From contig NZ_CP061768.1 of NCBI RefSeq assembly GCF_013624435.2, forward strand, positions 310,001 to 374,000: 64,000 nt of DNA, read 5' to 3'. Origin of the DNA: Nocardioides campestrisoli (GTDB lineage Bacteria; Actinomycetota; Actinomycetes; Propionibacteriales; Nocardioidaceae). A model generated the notes under the pieces. The model did not search any database. It was not told the origin of the DNA and was given only the letters and a program-made list of their open reading frames with translations. Each line of letters begins with the position of its first letter. Positions within the stretch are counted from its first letter, which is position 1. The position numbers were made by a program, and so were the translations under genes. Positions 25,640 through 34,141 of the stretch are shown here, in pieces.

Positions 25640-26479
25640 ATGGGGTGTCCCAGGTGTGGCATGCAGGTGCGCTCGGCCGCGCCGTGGTGTCCTGACTGCG
25701 GGTTCGAGCAGCTGGTGCCGGAGATCCACCCGCCGCTGCCCGGGCGTACGCCCCTGGGCGTGGGCACCGGCACCCCCGTGCCGCCCCCGCGCCGGGGGTC
25801 GGGTGGTGCGCCGCTGCTGATCGCCGCGGCCCTCGCCGTGATGCTCGCCCTGGTCTTCGTCGACCTGGACGGGGACGACGACCCGTCCGCGGCGGTCGGG
25901 CCGCCGGTCCAGCCGGTCGGCCTCACCGCGAGCCCGCAGGCGACGCCGTCGCCGGTCGACGACCTCGAGGCCGACGATCCGGCGCTGACGAAGGCCGAGC
26001 GGAAGGCCCGCCGCGCCGAGCGCACGGGGCTCGCCTCGCCCACGGCTTCGCCGACCGCGTCGCCGAGCGCCTCCTCGACGGCCTCGCCGACCCCGAGCGG
26101 GCAGCCGACGCCGCAGGTGCCTCCGACCTCGAAGCCGCCGAAGTCCCCGAGGCCGCCGAAGCCCTCCGCGACCCCGCCGACCTCGGTGCCCACTCCGGTG
26201 CCGACCCCCACGCCCCCGGCGCCCACCCCGACTCCGCAGCCGCCCACCGCGGCGCCGACCCCGCAGCCGCCCACCGCGGCGCCGACCCCGGAGCCGCCGG
26301 CCACCCGCACGCCGGCGGAGATCGCGGCGTCCTTGTCGCGGTGGCAGACCTGCCTCTCGCTGAAGAACGCCGGCCACAGCTATGAGGTCGCCAAGGCCTA
26401 CTGGGAACTGCGCGGCCGGCCGTGGGGCTGGGACCTCTTCAACCAGGACGGCCGGATCTGCGAGCTCACCTACCGCTGA
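25640..26479 (+). CDS. Zinc-ribbon, single-pass, Pro/Thr-rich membrane protein
   Basis: Unnamed protein of 279 residues. The N-terminus is a zinc ribbon (MGCPRCGM...WCPDCGFEQ, four Cys). One TM (about 54-74) follows, then an acidic/basic segment, a long Pro/Thr/Ala/Ser-rich linker (about 130-225) and a small C-terminal module with two Cys (WQTCLSLKNAGHSYEVAKAYWELRGRPWGWDLFNQDGRICELTYR). The ATG at 25640 fits GGAGGGG at 7 nt; an in-frame GTG at 25634 is too close to it. The ribbon would be cytoplasmic and the linker external. Function is unknown. Confidence 0.75.
   Translation: MGCPRCGMQVRSAAPWCPDCGFEQLVPEIHPPLPGRTPLGVGTGTPVPPPRRGSGGAPLLIAAALAVMLALVFVDLDGDDDPSAAVGPPVQPVGLTASPQATPSPVDDLEADDPALTKAERKARRAERTGLASPTASPTASPSASSTASPTPSGQPTPQVPPTSKPPKSPRPPKPSATPPTSVPTPVPTPTPPAPTPTPQPPTAAPTPQPPTAAPTPEPPATRTPAEIAASLSRWQTCLSLKNAGHSYEVAKAYWELRGRPWGWDLFNQDGRICELTYR
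26234..26299 (+). repeat. 27-nt tandem repeat in the Pro-rich linker
   Basis: The unit CCGCAGCCGCCCACCGCGGC plus GCCGACC occurs at 26234-26260 and 26261-26287, with a partial third copy beginning CCGGAGCCGCC. It encodes P-Q-P-P-T-A-A-P-T. Being in frame, copy-number change would alter linker length only. Confidence 0.75.
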
Positions 26480-26556
26480 GGACGGGCGCTCGGGCTGGCT
26501 GACCTGCCTGTGGAGAGGGCCAGCGACTGTCGGCGGGCAGGACTATTCTCGAACGC

Positions 26557-27892
26557 ATGATCGAGACGCAGGTGCGGTGCTGGGACGCCGCTCCCTCGGA
26601 GCCCGCAGCGCCCCAGGGTGCCTGGACGACCCCAGAGCTGTCGGCGTTGGCGGCGAGCCTGGCCGACGTCGGCCCCGCCCCCTCCCGCACCGCGGACTGC
26701 CTGGCGCAGGTCGAGGCGTTGGAGGCGCTCAAGGCGGCCGCGGCCGCCGCGCAGGCCAGGGTCACCGCCGCGTACGCGGTCCGGGAGCGAGCTCGGCTGG
26801 AAGGACTCCGCTCCACTGACGCTGGGGGCCGTCGAGGTCCCGCGCCCGAGCCGGTGATCGGCTGCCAGCTCGGGCTGGCCCGCCGGGAGTCACCGGCCCG
26901 TGGCCGGTTCCTGGTCGGTGCCTCCACCGCGCTGGTCGAGGACCTCCCGCAGACTCTTGCCGCCCTGACGCGCGGCGAGCTCACCGAGGAGCGCGCGCTG
27001 CTGATCGTGCGCGAGACCGACGACCTGGCTCGCGAGGACCGGACCCGGGTCGACGACGACCTGGTGGTCCGGGACCGGTGCCGGCTGTGCGGCCGCTCTC
27101 GGCACCGATCAGCTGCGCGAGCTGGTCCGCCGCCTGGTCACCGCTGCGGACTCCGAGGCGGCGACCCGGCGGGCGTCCCGCGCCCGGGCCCGCCGTCACG
27201 TGGCCGGCCGGTTGCTCGGCGACGGCACCGGCCGGATCACCGCGGTGGTTCGCTCCGAGCGCTACGGGCCGGTGATGAAGGCGCTCCAGGAGGCCGCCTC
27301 TGCCGCCCGGCTCGCCGGTGACCCGCGGACCGCCGACCAGGTGCGCGCCGACGTCCTGGTCGAGCGTGTGACCGGTCTCGATCCCCAGGTGCCGCGCCGG
27401 ATCGACCTGCGGCTGGTGCTGAGCCTGGCCAGCCTCTGGGGTGAGTGCGAGGACCCCGGCTGGGTGCCGGGGTCGGGCCACCTGCCCGTCGAGGTCTGTC
27501 GCCAGCTGCTCGGCGAGGCGTTCGAGCAGCACGCCGTGACCGTGCGCCGCCTCTTCGCGCTGCCCGACGACGGGCAGCTGGTTGCGATGGAGCGGCCCGG
27601 CCGGTGCTTCGACGGGCTGCTGGCCGAGATGATCCGCCTGCGTGACGGCGAGACCTGCCGGACCCCGTGGTGCGACGCGCCGATCCGCCAGCTCGACCAC
27701 GTGGTGCCGCGTCGGGAGCACGGGCCCACCAGCTTCGAGAACGGTCAGGGGCTCTGCGAGACCTGCAACCAGGTCAAGGAGGCGCCCGGGTGGACGAGCT
27801 GGGTCGGGTTCGCCGGGGGTGGTCCGGAGATCGGCGCCTTCACCAGCAGCGGCCGCGCCTACTACGGCAAGCCGCCACCGCTCCCCGTCTGA
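26557..27892 (+). pseudogene. DUF222 / HNH endonuclease (13E12-type), frameshifted
   Basis: A DUF222 region followed by an HNH nuclease domain, split between two frames. The first part (from ATG 26557, with TATTCT 7 nt upstream) reads to about 27065 (ALTRGELTEERALLIVRETDDLAREDRTRVDDDLV). The rest continues in the +1 frame (LGTDQLRELVRRLVTAADSEAATRRASRARARRHV) to the HNH motif CRTPWCDAPIRQLDHVVPRREHGPTSFENGQGLCETCN and the stop at 27890. One extra base near 27066-27095 explains the break. These genes are multicopy in actinobacteria and often decayed; a sequencing error is the main alternative. Confidence 0.8.
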
Positions 27893-27910
27893 GCCGGGGC
27901 GGGGCAGCGG

Positions 27911-29386
27911 TCAGCGGATCCGCTGCGCCCGTTCCTGCGGCGTCCCCGGGCCGCGCGCGAGCAGCCCGATCAGCTCGTGCTCCAGCACCGCGCCCACACG
28001 ACGGCAGAAGGCGGCGGGCTCGTCGGCGGCGTCCGGGTGCTCGGCGACGATCCGGTCGACGATGCCCAGGCGCTTGAGGTCGAGAGCCCGCACGCCCTGG
28101 GCGCGCGCCATCTCCGGCGCGTGCTCGGTGTCGCGGTGCACGATCGCGCTCGCTCCCTCCGGCGGCAGCGGCGAGAGCCACGCGTGCTGGGCGGCGATCA
28201 CCCGGTCGGCGGGCAGCAGGGCCAGTGCGCCGCCGCCGTTGCCCTCGCCGAGCATCAGGCACAGGGTGGGGGCGGGCAGGGTGACCAGGTCCTCCAGCGA
28301 CCGGGCGATCTCGCCGGCCAGCCCGCCGTTCTCCGCCTCCGCGGAGAGCGCCGCGCCCTGGGTGTCGATCACCGTCACCAGCGGCAGCCCCAGCTCGCCG
28401 GCGAGCCGCATCCCGCGCCGGGCCTCGCGCAGCGCGCCGGGCCCCATGGGTCGGTCCGTGGTCTGCCCGCGACGGTCCTGGCCGAGGAAGACGCACGGGG
28501 CCTCGCCGAACCGCGCCAGCGCGAAGAGCAGCCCCGGGTCGGACTCGCCCTGCCCGGTGCCGTTCAGTGGGATCACGTTGGTCGCGCCGTAGCGCAGCAG
28601 CCGGCGTACGCCGGGACGGTCGGGACGCCGCGAGCGGGTGACCGCGTCCCAGGCGTCGACGTCGCCGACCTCCTCCTCGCCCGGGTCGGCGACCTCGGGC
28701 AGCGGGGCGCGGGGCCGCTCGAGGATGTCGAGGGTCCGGCCGAGGATGTTGCGCACCGCCCCGGGCGCGATCACGCCGTCGACGATGCCGCGCTCGTAGA
28801 GGTTCTCCGAGGTCTGCACCCCCTCGGGGAACGGCTTGCCGTAGAGCGCCTCGTAGACCCGCGGACCCAGGAAGCCCACCAGCGCCCCGGGCTCGGCGAC
28901 CGTGAGGTGCCCGGTCGAGCCCCAGCTCGCCATCACCCCGCCGGTGGTGGGGTGCCGCAGGTAGACCAGGTAGGGCAGCCCGGCGGCCTTGTGCGCCGCG
29001 ATCGCCTCGGAGATACGGACCATCTGCACGAACGCGGCGGTCCCCTCTTGCATCCGGGTGCCGCCGCTGGCGGGCGCGCCGAGCAGCGGGAGTCCCTCGG
29101 CGGTCGCCCGGCGGATGGCGGTGACCAGCCGGTCGGCGGTCGCGCGGCCGATCGAGCCGGCCAGGAAGGAGAACTCGCCCAGCACGACCGCGACCCGGTG
29201 CCCGTCGAGCAGCCCCTCGCCGGTGACGACCGCCTCGTCGACGCCCGATTTCTCCCGCGCGGCGACCAGCTGGTCGGCGTACGCCTCGTCCGCCGCGGTG
29301 TGGTCGGGCTCGGTGTCCCACGAGGACCACGACCCCTCGTCCAGCACCAGGTCGATCAGGTCGTGGGCGGAGAGGCGAGCGGTCAC
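27911..29386 (-). CDS. Fused acyl-CoA carboxyltransferase (AccD-AccA type)
   Basis: Biotin-dependent carboxyltransferase, 491 residues, with two crotonase-fold halves joined in one chain. The N-half includes GVDEAVVTGEGLLDGHRVAVVLGEFSFLAGSIG and APASGGTRMQEGTAAFVQM; the C-half includes VIDTQGAALSAEAENGGLAGEIA, LMLGEGNGGGALALLPADRVIA and SPLPPEGASAIVHRD. It transfers CO2 from carboxybiotin to an acyl-CoA, probably acetyl-CoA; no biotin carboxylase lies nearby. The GTG at 29386 is preceded on the minus strand by TAGCCT about 7 nt away, a leaderless arrangement. Longer upstream frames are not supported. Confidence 0.87.
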   Translation of the reverse strand: MTARLSAHDLIDLVLDEGSWSSWDTEPDHTAADEAYADQLVAAREKSGVDEAVVTGEGLLDGHRVAVVLGEFSFLAGSIGRATADRLVTAIRRATAEGLPLLGAPASGGTRMQEGTAAFVQMVRISEAIAAHKAAGLPYLVYLRHPTTGGVMASWGSTGHLTVAEPGALVGFLGPRVYEALYGKPFPEGVQTSENLYERGIVDGVIAPGAVRNILGRTLDILERPRAPLPEVADPGEEEVGDVDAWDAVTRSRRPDRPGVRRLLRYGATNVIPLNGTGQGESDPGLLFALARFGEAPCVFLGQDRRGQTTDRPMGPGALREARRGMRLAGELGLPLVTVIDTQGAALSAEAENGGLAGEIARSLEDLVTLPAPTLCLMLGEGNGGGALALLPADRVIAAQHAWLSPLPPEGASAIVHRDTEHAPEMARAQGVRALDLKRLGIVDRIVAEHPDAADEPAAFCRRVGAVLEHELIGLLARGPGTPQERAQRIR

Positions 29387-29488
29387 GGCACGAAGGCTAT
29401 GCCAGCGGGGACCGACGTCCTGCCACGGAGGTCTGGACCGGATGATCCGATATGCGCAAGGGGCGGAGGCCGGGAGCGGGCCGCGACC

Positions 29489-29494
29489 TATCAT
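29489..29494 (+). promoter_or_regulatory. Probable -10 of the Ig-like secreted protein
   Basis: TATCAT lies about 50 nt before the proposed TTG start at 29544. The implied leader holds GGGGG about 6 nt before that TTG, which would act as ribosome-binding site. Confidence 0.35.
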
Positions 29495-29543
29495 CGCGGC
29501 CAATCGCGCCGGGACGGGCTCGGCGCCGTCACGGGGGTGTCCA

Positions 29544-30917
29544 TTGCTGTTGCGTGTCCGGTCCGCTCTCCTCCTCACCATGCTGGTGGGCTCGCTGCTC
29601 GGGCTGGTCGCCCTGCCGGTCCAGGCCGCGGACGAAGCCGCTGGGACGGTGACCGGGCAGGTGACCTTCCCTGGCCAGTCCGACTGGGACACGAGTGTCT
29701 ACATCGTCGACGTGGACGAGTTCCAGGTCGTCGGTCGGGCCGAGATCGGCTCATCCTCGCCGGGCTACGAGATCGACGTGCCTCCGGGCACCTACCGGGC
29801 CGAGTTCGCCCGGACCTGGCTCTCCGCGGAGGTGGCCGAGGGCCAGTTCAGTGGCGGTGCCCCCGAGTATCTCGGGTGGGAGTCGGCGGTGACCTTCACC
29901 GTGGCGCCCGGACAGACGGTGAGCGGGATCGACGCCGAGCTCCAGGTGGGCGGCAGCATCGAGACCACGGTGCGCAACGTCGACGGCACGCCGGTCTCGA
30001 ACTGCGGGGTGCGCGCCGTGGGCGGCCGGACCTACGTCAGCACCCGGGAGAAGGTGACCTCGGACGCGGGTGCCGTCACGCTGGGAGGCCTGACCACCGC
30101 CGACTACGTCGTCGAGGTGTTCGGGTGTGTCGACCAGCCCGTCTACTACGTGGGCGGGGGGCAGATGAGCTACGAGTTCACCGACGCGGTGCGGGTCCCC
30201 GTGCAGCGAGGCGTCACCCAGACCCTGCCCCACGACCTGGTGGTCGACGTCGAAGGCGTCGCCCCTCCGCGCATCCAAGACATCGACCCGCCGGTGGTCA
30301 CCGGCACGGCTCAGGTGGGCCAGGAGCTGACCGGGACCGCCGGCACCTGGTCGCCCGCCCCGGAGCGGGTCACCTACCAGTGGGTGCGCAACGGCGACAC
30401 GATCCCGGGTGCGACCTCGTCGACCTACCGCGTCACCGACGCCGACGTCGGCGCCCGGCTCCGGCTGGAGGTCAGGGTGTTCCGCGACGGCTACCTCTCC
30501 GGGTTGAGCGGCTCGAGGGACACTGAGCGCGTGGTCCCGGATCCCAACGCCACGCCGGCGCCTGAGCCGACGCCGACGCCTGAGCCCACGCCGACGGCCA
30601 CGCCGGAGCCGACGCCCACGCCGACCCCGACCCCGACCCCGACGGCCACGCCTCCCGCGCCGCTGCCGACCAAGGCGCCGGCGGTCAAGGGCAAGCCGAG
30701 GGTGGGCAAGAAGCTCAAGGTCACCATCGCTTCCCTGCCCGGGGTGACGGTCAAGATCCAGTGGTTCCGCAACGGCAAGAAGATCAAGAAGGCGACCAAG
30801 GCGTCGTACAAGGTCACGGCCAAGGACCGGGGCAAGAAGCTCCGGGTCAAGATCACCTATCTCCGGGGCTCGGAGAAGAAGGTGGTCTCGGGGAGGGCCC
30901 GGAAGATCCGCCGCTGA
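29544..30917 (+). CDS. Secreted Ig-like-domain protein with Pro/Thr linker
   Basis: Surface or secreted protein, 457 residues. With TTG at 29544 as start the N-terminus is a good signal peptide (LLLRVRSALLLTMLVGSLLGLVALPVQA); the first in-frame ATG (29580) would remove its basic n-region. Order: beta-sandwich carboxypeptidase-regulatory-like domain (GTVTGQVTFPG), a second such unit (GGSIETTVRNVDGTPVSNCGVRAV), Ig-like module 1 (VTYQWVRNGDTIPGATSSTYRVTDADVGARLRLEV), a PTPEPT-rich linker, and Lys-rich Ig-like module 2 (VKIQWFRNGKKIKKATKASY). It may bind the cell wall or another surface. Start choice is uncertain. Confidence 0.75.
   Translation: MLLRVRSALLLTMLVGSLLGLVALPVQAADEAAGTVTGQVTFPGQSDWDTSVYIVDVDEFQVVGRAEIGSSSPGYEIDVPPGTYRAEFARTWLSAEVAEGQFSGGAPEYLGWESAVTFTVAPGQTVSGIDAELQVGGSIETTVRNVDGTPVSNCGVRAVGGRTYVSTREKVTSDAGAVTLGGLTTADYVVEVFGCVDQPVYYVGGGQMSYEFTDAVRVPVQRGVTQTLPHDLVVDVEGVAPPRIQDIDPPVVTGTAQVGQELTGTAGTWSPAPERVTYQWVRNGDTIPGATSSTYRVTDADVGARLRLEVRVFRDGYLSGLSGSRDTERVVPDPNATPAPEPTPTPEPTPTATPEPTPTPTPTPTPTATPPAPLPTKAPAVKGKPRVGKKLKVTIASLPGVTVKIQWFRNGKKIKKATKASYKVTAKDRGKKLRVKITYLRGSEKKVVSGRARKIRR
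30550..30665 (+). repeat. Degenerate Pro/Thr-coding repeats
   Basis: Short repeats such as CCGACGCC, GAGCCGACGCC and CCGACCCC encode the PTPEPTPT-type linker between the two Ig-like modules. They are coding and in frame. Confidence 0.6.
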
Positions 30918-30923
30918 GCCCGG

Positions 30924-30970
30924 CCATACTCCCCATTGTCATGTAAGACAATTGACAATGGGGAGTATGG
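30924..30970. promoter_or_regulatory. 17-bp perfect inverted repeat between two genes
   Basis: CCATACTCCCCATTGTC (30924-30940) and GACAATGGGGAGTATGG (30954-30970) are perfect complements around a 13-nt AT-rich spacer. The right arm carries TATGGT (30966-30971), a -10 lying 6 nt before the ATG at 30978. It begins 7 nt after the Ig-like gene stop, so it could also terminate that transcript, but no T-run follows on either strand. An operator/promoter for the next gene is the favoured reading. Confidence 0.65.
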
Positions 30971-30977
30971 TGCTGCC

Positions 30978-31400
30978 ATGGGTCTTCTCCTCCGGTCCGT
31001 GCGGCTGCCGATCTCGGCGACCGCTGCGGGCATGACGCCGCTGGCGGAGGTGCCCGCGGCGCGCACACTGGAGGAGGCCCGCCTGGTCCGGACCCACGTG
31101 CCCAACCCCTTCCTGCCGGGGGTGGTCCCGTTCGTCGCGCCGACCGAGGCGGCTGCCTGGGCGGTGGAACGGGAGGCGAACGAGGCGCGAGCCCCCTGGT
31201 GGCCTGGGGTGGCCCTGCGGCACCGGCTGGTCATCGGCACCGCCGACCAGGTCGCCGAGGAGCTCGTCTGCTGGTACGCCGCAGGCGCGGTCGACGGCTA
31301 CCACCTGATCCCGCCGCCGACGCCGCACGGCCTGGCCCCGTTCGCGGAGTCGGTCCCGCCCCTGCTCGCCCACCTCGCGCGGTGGTCGCGGGCCGGGTGA
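30978..31400 (+). pseudogene. C-terminal fragment of a luciferase-like (LLM) monooxygenase
   Basis: Open frame of 140 residues whose last ~90 match the C-terminal end of NtaA/SnaA-type flavin-dependent monooxygenases: PGVVPFVAPTEAAAWAVEREANEA, then LVIGTADQVAEELVCWYAAGAVDGYHLIPPPTPHGLAPFAESVPPLL. The ~300-residue N-terminal part of the TIM barrel is absent, so it cannot be a functional monooxygenase alone. TATGGT 6 nt before the ATG suggests it may still be transcribed. It is either a deletion remnant or a reused small protein. Confidence 0.65.
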
Positions 31401-31403
31401 GCC

Positions 31404-31937
31404 TCAGACCTGTTCGCGCAGCAGCGGACGGGCCAGTCGGCGCCCGTGGTGGATCTGCGCCTTGACCGTGCCCAGCGGCACGCCCAGCGTCTCGGCGATC
31501 TCGTCGTAGGCCAGCCCGTAGACGTCGCGCAGCATCAGCGGCTGCACGAACGCGGGGTGCTCGGCCTCGATCGTCTCAAGCGCCTCCAGCAGGTCGAGCC
31601 GGGTCCCGGCGATCACGCTGGTGGTGCGCGGGTCGGGCCGCTCGGTCGGCAGCACGTCGCTCGGGACGGCCTGGTTCTTCAGTCGCCGGTACGTCGATCG
31701 CGCGCTGTTCAGCGCCACCACGTGCAGCCAGGTGGTGAATCGCCCCCGCCCGTGCCACTGGCCGATCTTCCCGGCCACGGAGATGAGCGCCTCCTGGCAG
31801 GCGTCCTCGGCGTCGTCGGAGTAGGGCAGCACGCCCTGGCAGATCCGCAGCACCCGCGGGCGCAGCTCACCCAGCAGCCGATCCATCGCCTCCCCGTCGC
31901 CGCCCTGGGCGCGTCGGGCGAGCTCGTCAGGCGTCAT
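31404..31937 (-). CDS. ECF-type RNA polymerase sigma factor
   Basis: Sigma-70 family factor, 177 residues, with only regions 2 and 4. Region 2: AMDRLLGELRPRVLRICQGVLPYSDDAEDACQEALISV...FTTWLHVVALNSARSTYRR. Region 4: EHPAFVQPLMLRDVYGLAYDEIAETLGVPLGTVKAQIHHGRRLARPLL. It is the last gene of a tightly packed minus-strand set and its start overlaps the SDR gene by 11 nt. No anti-sigma gene adjoins it; regulation through the upstream Ser/Thr kinase is a possibility, not shown. Confidence 0.9.
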   Translation of the reverse strand: MTPDELARRAQGGDGEAMDRLLGELRPRVLRICQGVLPYSDDAEDACQEALISVAGKIGQWHGRGRFTTWLHVVALNSARSTYRRLKNQAVPSDVLPTERPDPRTTSVIAGTRLDLLEALETIEAEHPAFVQPLMLRDVYGLAYDEIAETLGVPLGTVKAQIHHGRRLARPLLREQV

Positions 31938-32733
31938 CCGGTTCCGCCATCCTCCGGTGCATCTTGGCCTTCACCTTGTCCGGCAGCACCTTGCTGGCCG
32001 CCTCCTGCACCCGGGTGACGAGCCGCCCGCCGACGACCCGGGCCTCCCCGGCCATCAGCGCGTCGTACCCCTGCCTGGCGACCAGCGCCGGGTCGTCCTT
32101 GCGGCCGCGGCCGACCTGGGTGTCCTCCATGTCGGCGCGCTCGAAGAACTCGGTCTCGGTGGGGCCGGGCATCAGCAGGGTGAGCGTGACGCCGGTGTCG
32201 GTCAGCTCCTCCTGCAGCCCCTCGGTGAAGGACTGGAGGAACGACTTCGACGCGTTGTAGGTCGCCTGGAAGGCGCCCGGCATCTCCGAGGCGATCGAGG
32301 AGGTGACCAGGACCCGGCCCTCGCCGGCGCGGACCATCTCGCCCAGCACCAGCTTGGCCAGCTGGACGGTGGAGACGATGTTGAGCTGGATGATCCCCAG
32401 GTCGTGGGCCAGGTCGGTGTCGACGAACCGGCCGCCGTGCCCGACGCCGGCATTCAGCGCCGCGGCGGCCAACGGTCGGCCGTCGGCGCGCACGGCCTCC
32501 CACACCTGGGAGACACCGTCGGGTCGGCGCAGGTCCGCCTGCACCTCGACCACCTGGGCGCCGCCGAGCCGCAGCTCCTGCGCCGCCGAGGCGAGGGCCG
32601 GGTCCTCGGCGTTGACCACCAGGTCGAAGCCGTGCTCGGCGAACTGCCGGGCCAGGTCGAGGCCGATGCCGCTGCTGGCGCCGGTGACCAGCGCGAGGGG
32701 AGGGACGGAGGCGGTGCTGGTGGGCTCGCTCAT
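31927..32733 (-). CDS. Short-chain dehydrogenase/reductase
   Basis: NAD(P)-dependent SDR, 268 residues. It has the nucleotide motif VTGASSGIGLDLARQ, LNAGVGHGG in place of NNAG, the catalytic Ser in VLVTSSIAS and the YNASK active site (Tyr and Lys). The C-terminus is basic (VLPDKVKAKMHRRM). Its start overlaps the kinase stop by 4 nt. The substrate is unknown. Confidence 0.88.
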   Translation of the reverse strand: MSEPTSTASVPPLALVTGASSGIGLDLARQFAEHGFDLVVNAEDPALASAAQELRLGGAQVVEVQADLRRPDGVSQVWEAVRADGRPLAAAALNAGVGHGGRFVDTDLAHDLGIIQLNIVSTVQLAKLVLGEMVRAGEGRVLVTSSIASEMPGAFQATYNASKSFLQSFTEGLQEELTDTGVTLTLLMPGPTETEFFERADMEDTQVGRGRKDDPALVARQGYDALMAGEARVVGGRLVTRVQEAASKVLPDKVKAKMHRRMAEPDDA

Positions 32734-34136
32734 CTGCGGTCCGTACCCGACCGCGCCTGGGCCATTCCGTCGAGCTCCACCCCGGCCAGCGCCCGTTCGG
32801 CGGCGGCGAGGTCGCTGCTGCGTACCTGCACCCAGAGCAGCCGGTCCTCGGCGACGCGCGCCACCCGCTCGACCACCACCGGAGCGGGCGCGGGGCAGCC
32901 CGTGTGCACGACCGTGAGGGCGTCCACTCCCTCCGGGGCGTCGGGGCCGGGCCGTTCGTCGGCGCACTCGGGGTGGCCGGGCGTCCGGGCCGGCAGGTCG
33001 TCCCCCTCGGCGAGGCCGGCGAAGACGCCCTGGCCCTCGGTCCGCCACGTCCGGTCGGTGCCGAGCGCCAGCGCCGGGAGCACCTGGTCGGAGTCCGGCG
33101 GGGTCCACCCGTCACCCTGCACGGACGACGTCCACGCGGCGGGCACGGTCACGGCGAGCGTGCCCGTGGTGTCGCTGACCCGGTGCTCGCCCCGGGCCGA
33201 GTCCGCCGCCCAGGCGCCCAGGCCCGCCCCGGCCAGCACGAGCGCCGTCGCGGCGAAGAGTGCGGGCAGCCCCCGGTCCCGCGCAGGAGCGGTCCGGGCG
33301 GGAGTGCTCCGAGCCGGCTCGATCAGGGTGCCGTCGGCCCGCCCCGCCTGCGTGAGCTCGGCGACGAACTCCGCCACCGAGGCCTGCCGGTCCTCCCGGT
33401 CGACGCAGAGCGCGCGCAGCACCGCCGCCTCCACGGCCGGCGGGACGGCCGCACCCATCGGCGGCACCGGCGGCGGCGACCCGGCGACCGCGAGCGACTC
33501 GGGGGCGCGAGCGGGCCTGCCGGTGAGCAGCAGGTGGGCCAGAGCGGCCAGCGAGTAGAGGTCGGCGCGCGCGTCCAGCCCCTCGCCGCGCGCCTGCTCG
33601 GGAGCGACGTACGCCGGGGTCCCGGCGATCACCGTGAGCCGCGAGGAGACGTCGAGCGCCTTGCCCAGTCCCAGGTCTGCGAGCATCGCCCGCTCGCCGT
33701 CGTCGTGCCCGCGCAGCAGCACGTTGCCGGGCTTCACGTCGCGGTGCAGGACGTCGCGGTCGTGCAGGGCCTGGAGGCCGGTGCCGAGCTCGACGAGGAT
33801 CCGCAGGGCCTCCGGCGCGGGGACCGGGCCGAGGGCGAGCCGGTCGGCCAGCGTGCCGCGGTCCGCGTAGGCCATCACCAGGTAGGGCCGGCCGTCGTCG
33901 AGCTCGCCCGCGTCGTAGACCGGCACGACGTACGGCGAGTCGACCTTGCGCAGGAAACGGCCCTCCTCGACGAACCGGCGCCGCACGTGGGCGTCGCCGG
34001 CCCAGTTGTCGGCGAGCACCTTGATCGCGACCTCGCTGTCCAGCTGGTCGTCGACCGCGAGCCAGACGGTGGCGAACGCGCCGGCGCCGAGGCGGCGGCG
34101 TACCTGGTAGCGACCGAGGCGGGTGGGATGGGACAT
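32730..34136 (-). CDS. Ser/Thr protein kinase with extracytoplasmic domain
   Basis: PknB-type receptor-like kinase, 468 residues. Glycine loop RRLGAGAFATVW, Lys39 (VAIKVL), catalytic Asp133 in HRDVKPGN, DLG in place of DFG (ADLGLGKA) and VAPE in the activation segment are all present, so it should be active. TM lies about 289-310, followed by an external domain of ~155 residues with Cys pairs (PECADERP, HTGCPAP). Longer upstream frames overlap the next gene; ATG 34136 fits the domain start. It stands between a membrane-anchored partner-like protein and the SDR/sigma pair. Confidence 0.93.
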   Translation of the reverse strand: MSHPTRLGRYQVRRRLGAGAFATVWLAVDDQLDSEVAIKVLADNWAGDAHVRRRFVEEGRFLRKVDSPYVVPVYDAGELDDGRPYLVMAYADRGTLADRLALGPVPAPEALRILVELGTGLQALHDRDVLHRDVKPGNVLLRGHDDGERAMLADLGLGKALDVSSRLTVIAGTPAYVAPEQARGEGLDARADLYSLAALAHLLLTGRPARAPESLAVAGSPPPVPPMGAAVPPAVEAAVLRALCVDREDRQASVAEFVAELTQAGRADGTLIEPARSTPARTAPARDRGLPALFAATALVLAGAGLGAWAADSARGEHRVSDTTGTLAVTVPAAWTSSVQGDGWTPPDSDQVLPALALGTDRTWRTEGQGVFAGLAEGDDLPARTPGHPECADERPGPDAPEGVDALTVVHTGCPAPAPVVVERVARVAEDRLLWVQVRSSDLAAAERALAGVELDGMAQARSGTDRR

Positions 34137-34141
34137 CGCGG

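Noticed and set aside
26234..26299. Tandem repeats as a CRISPR-like array
   Set aside because: The units are directly adjacent without spacers and encode a Pro-rich linker in frame.
26557..27892. Programmed ribosomal frameshift in the HNH gene
   Set aside because: No slippery heptamer or stimulatory structure is evident around 27060-27100; decay or sequencing error is simpler.
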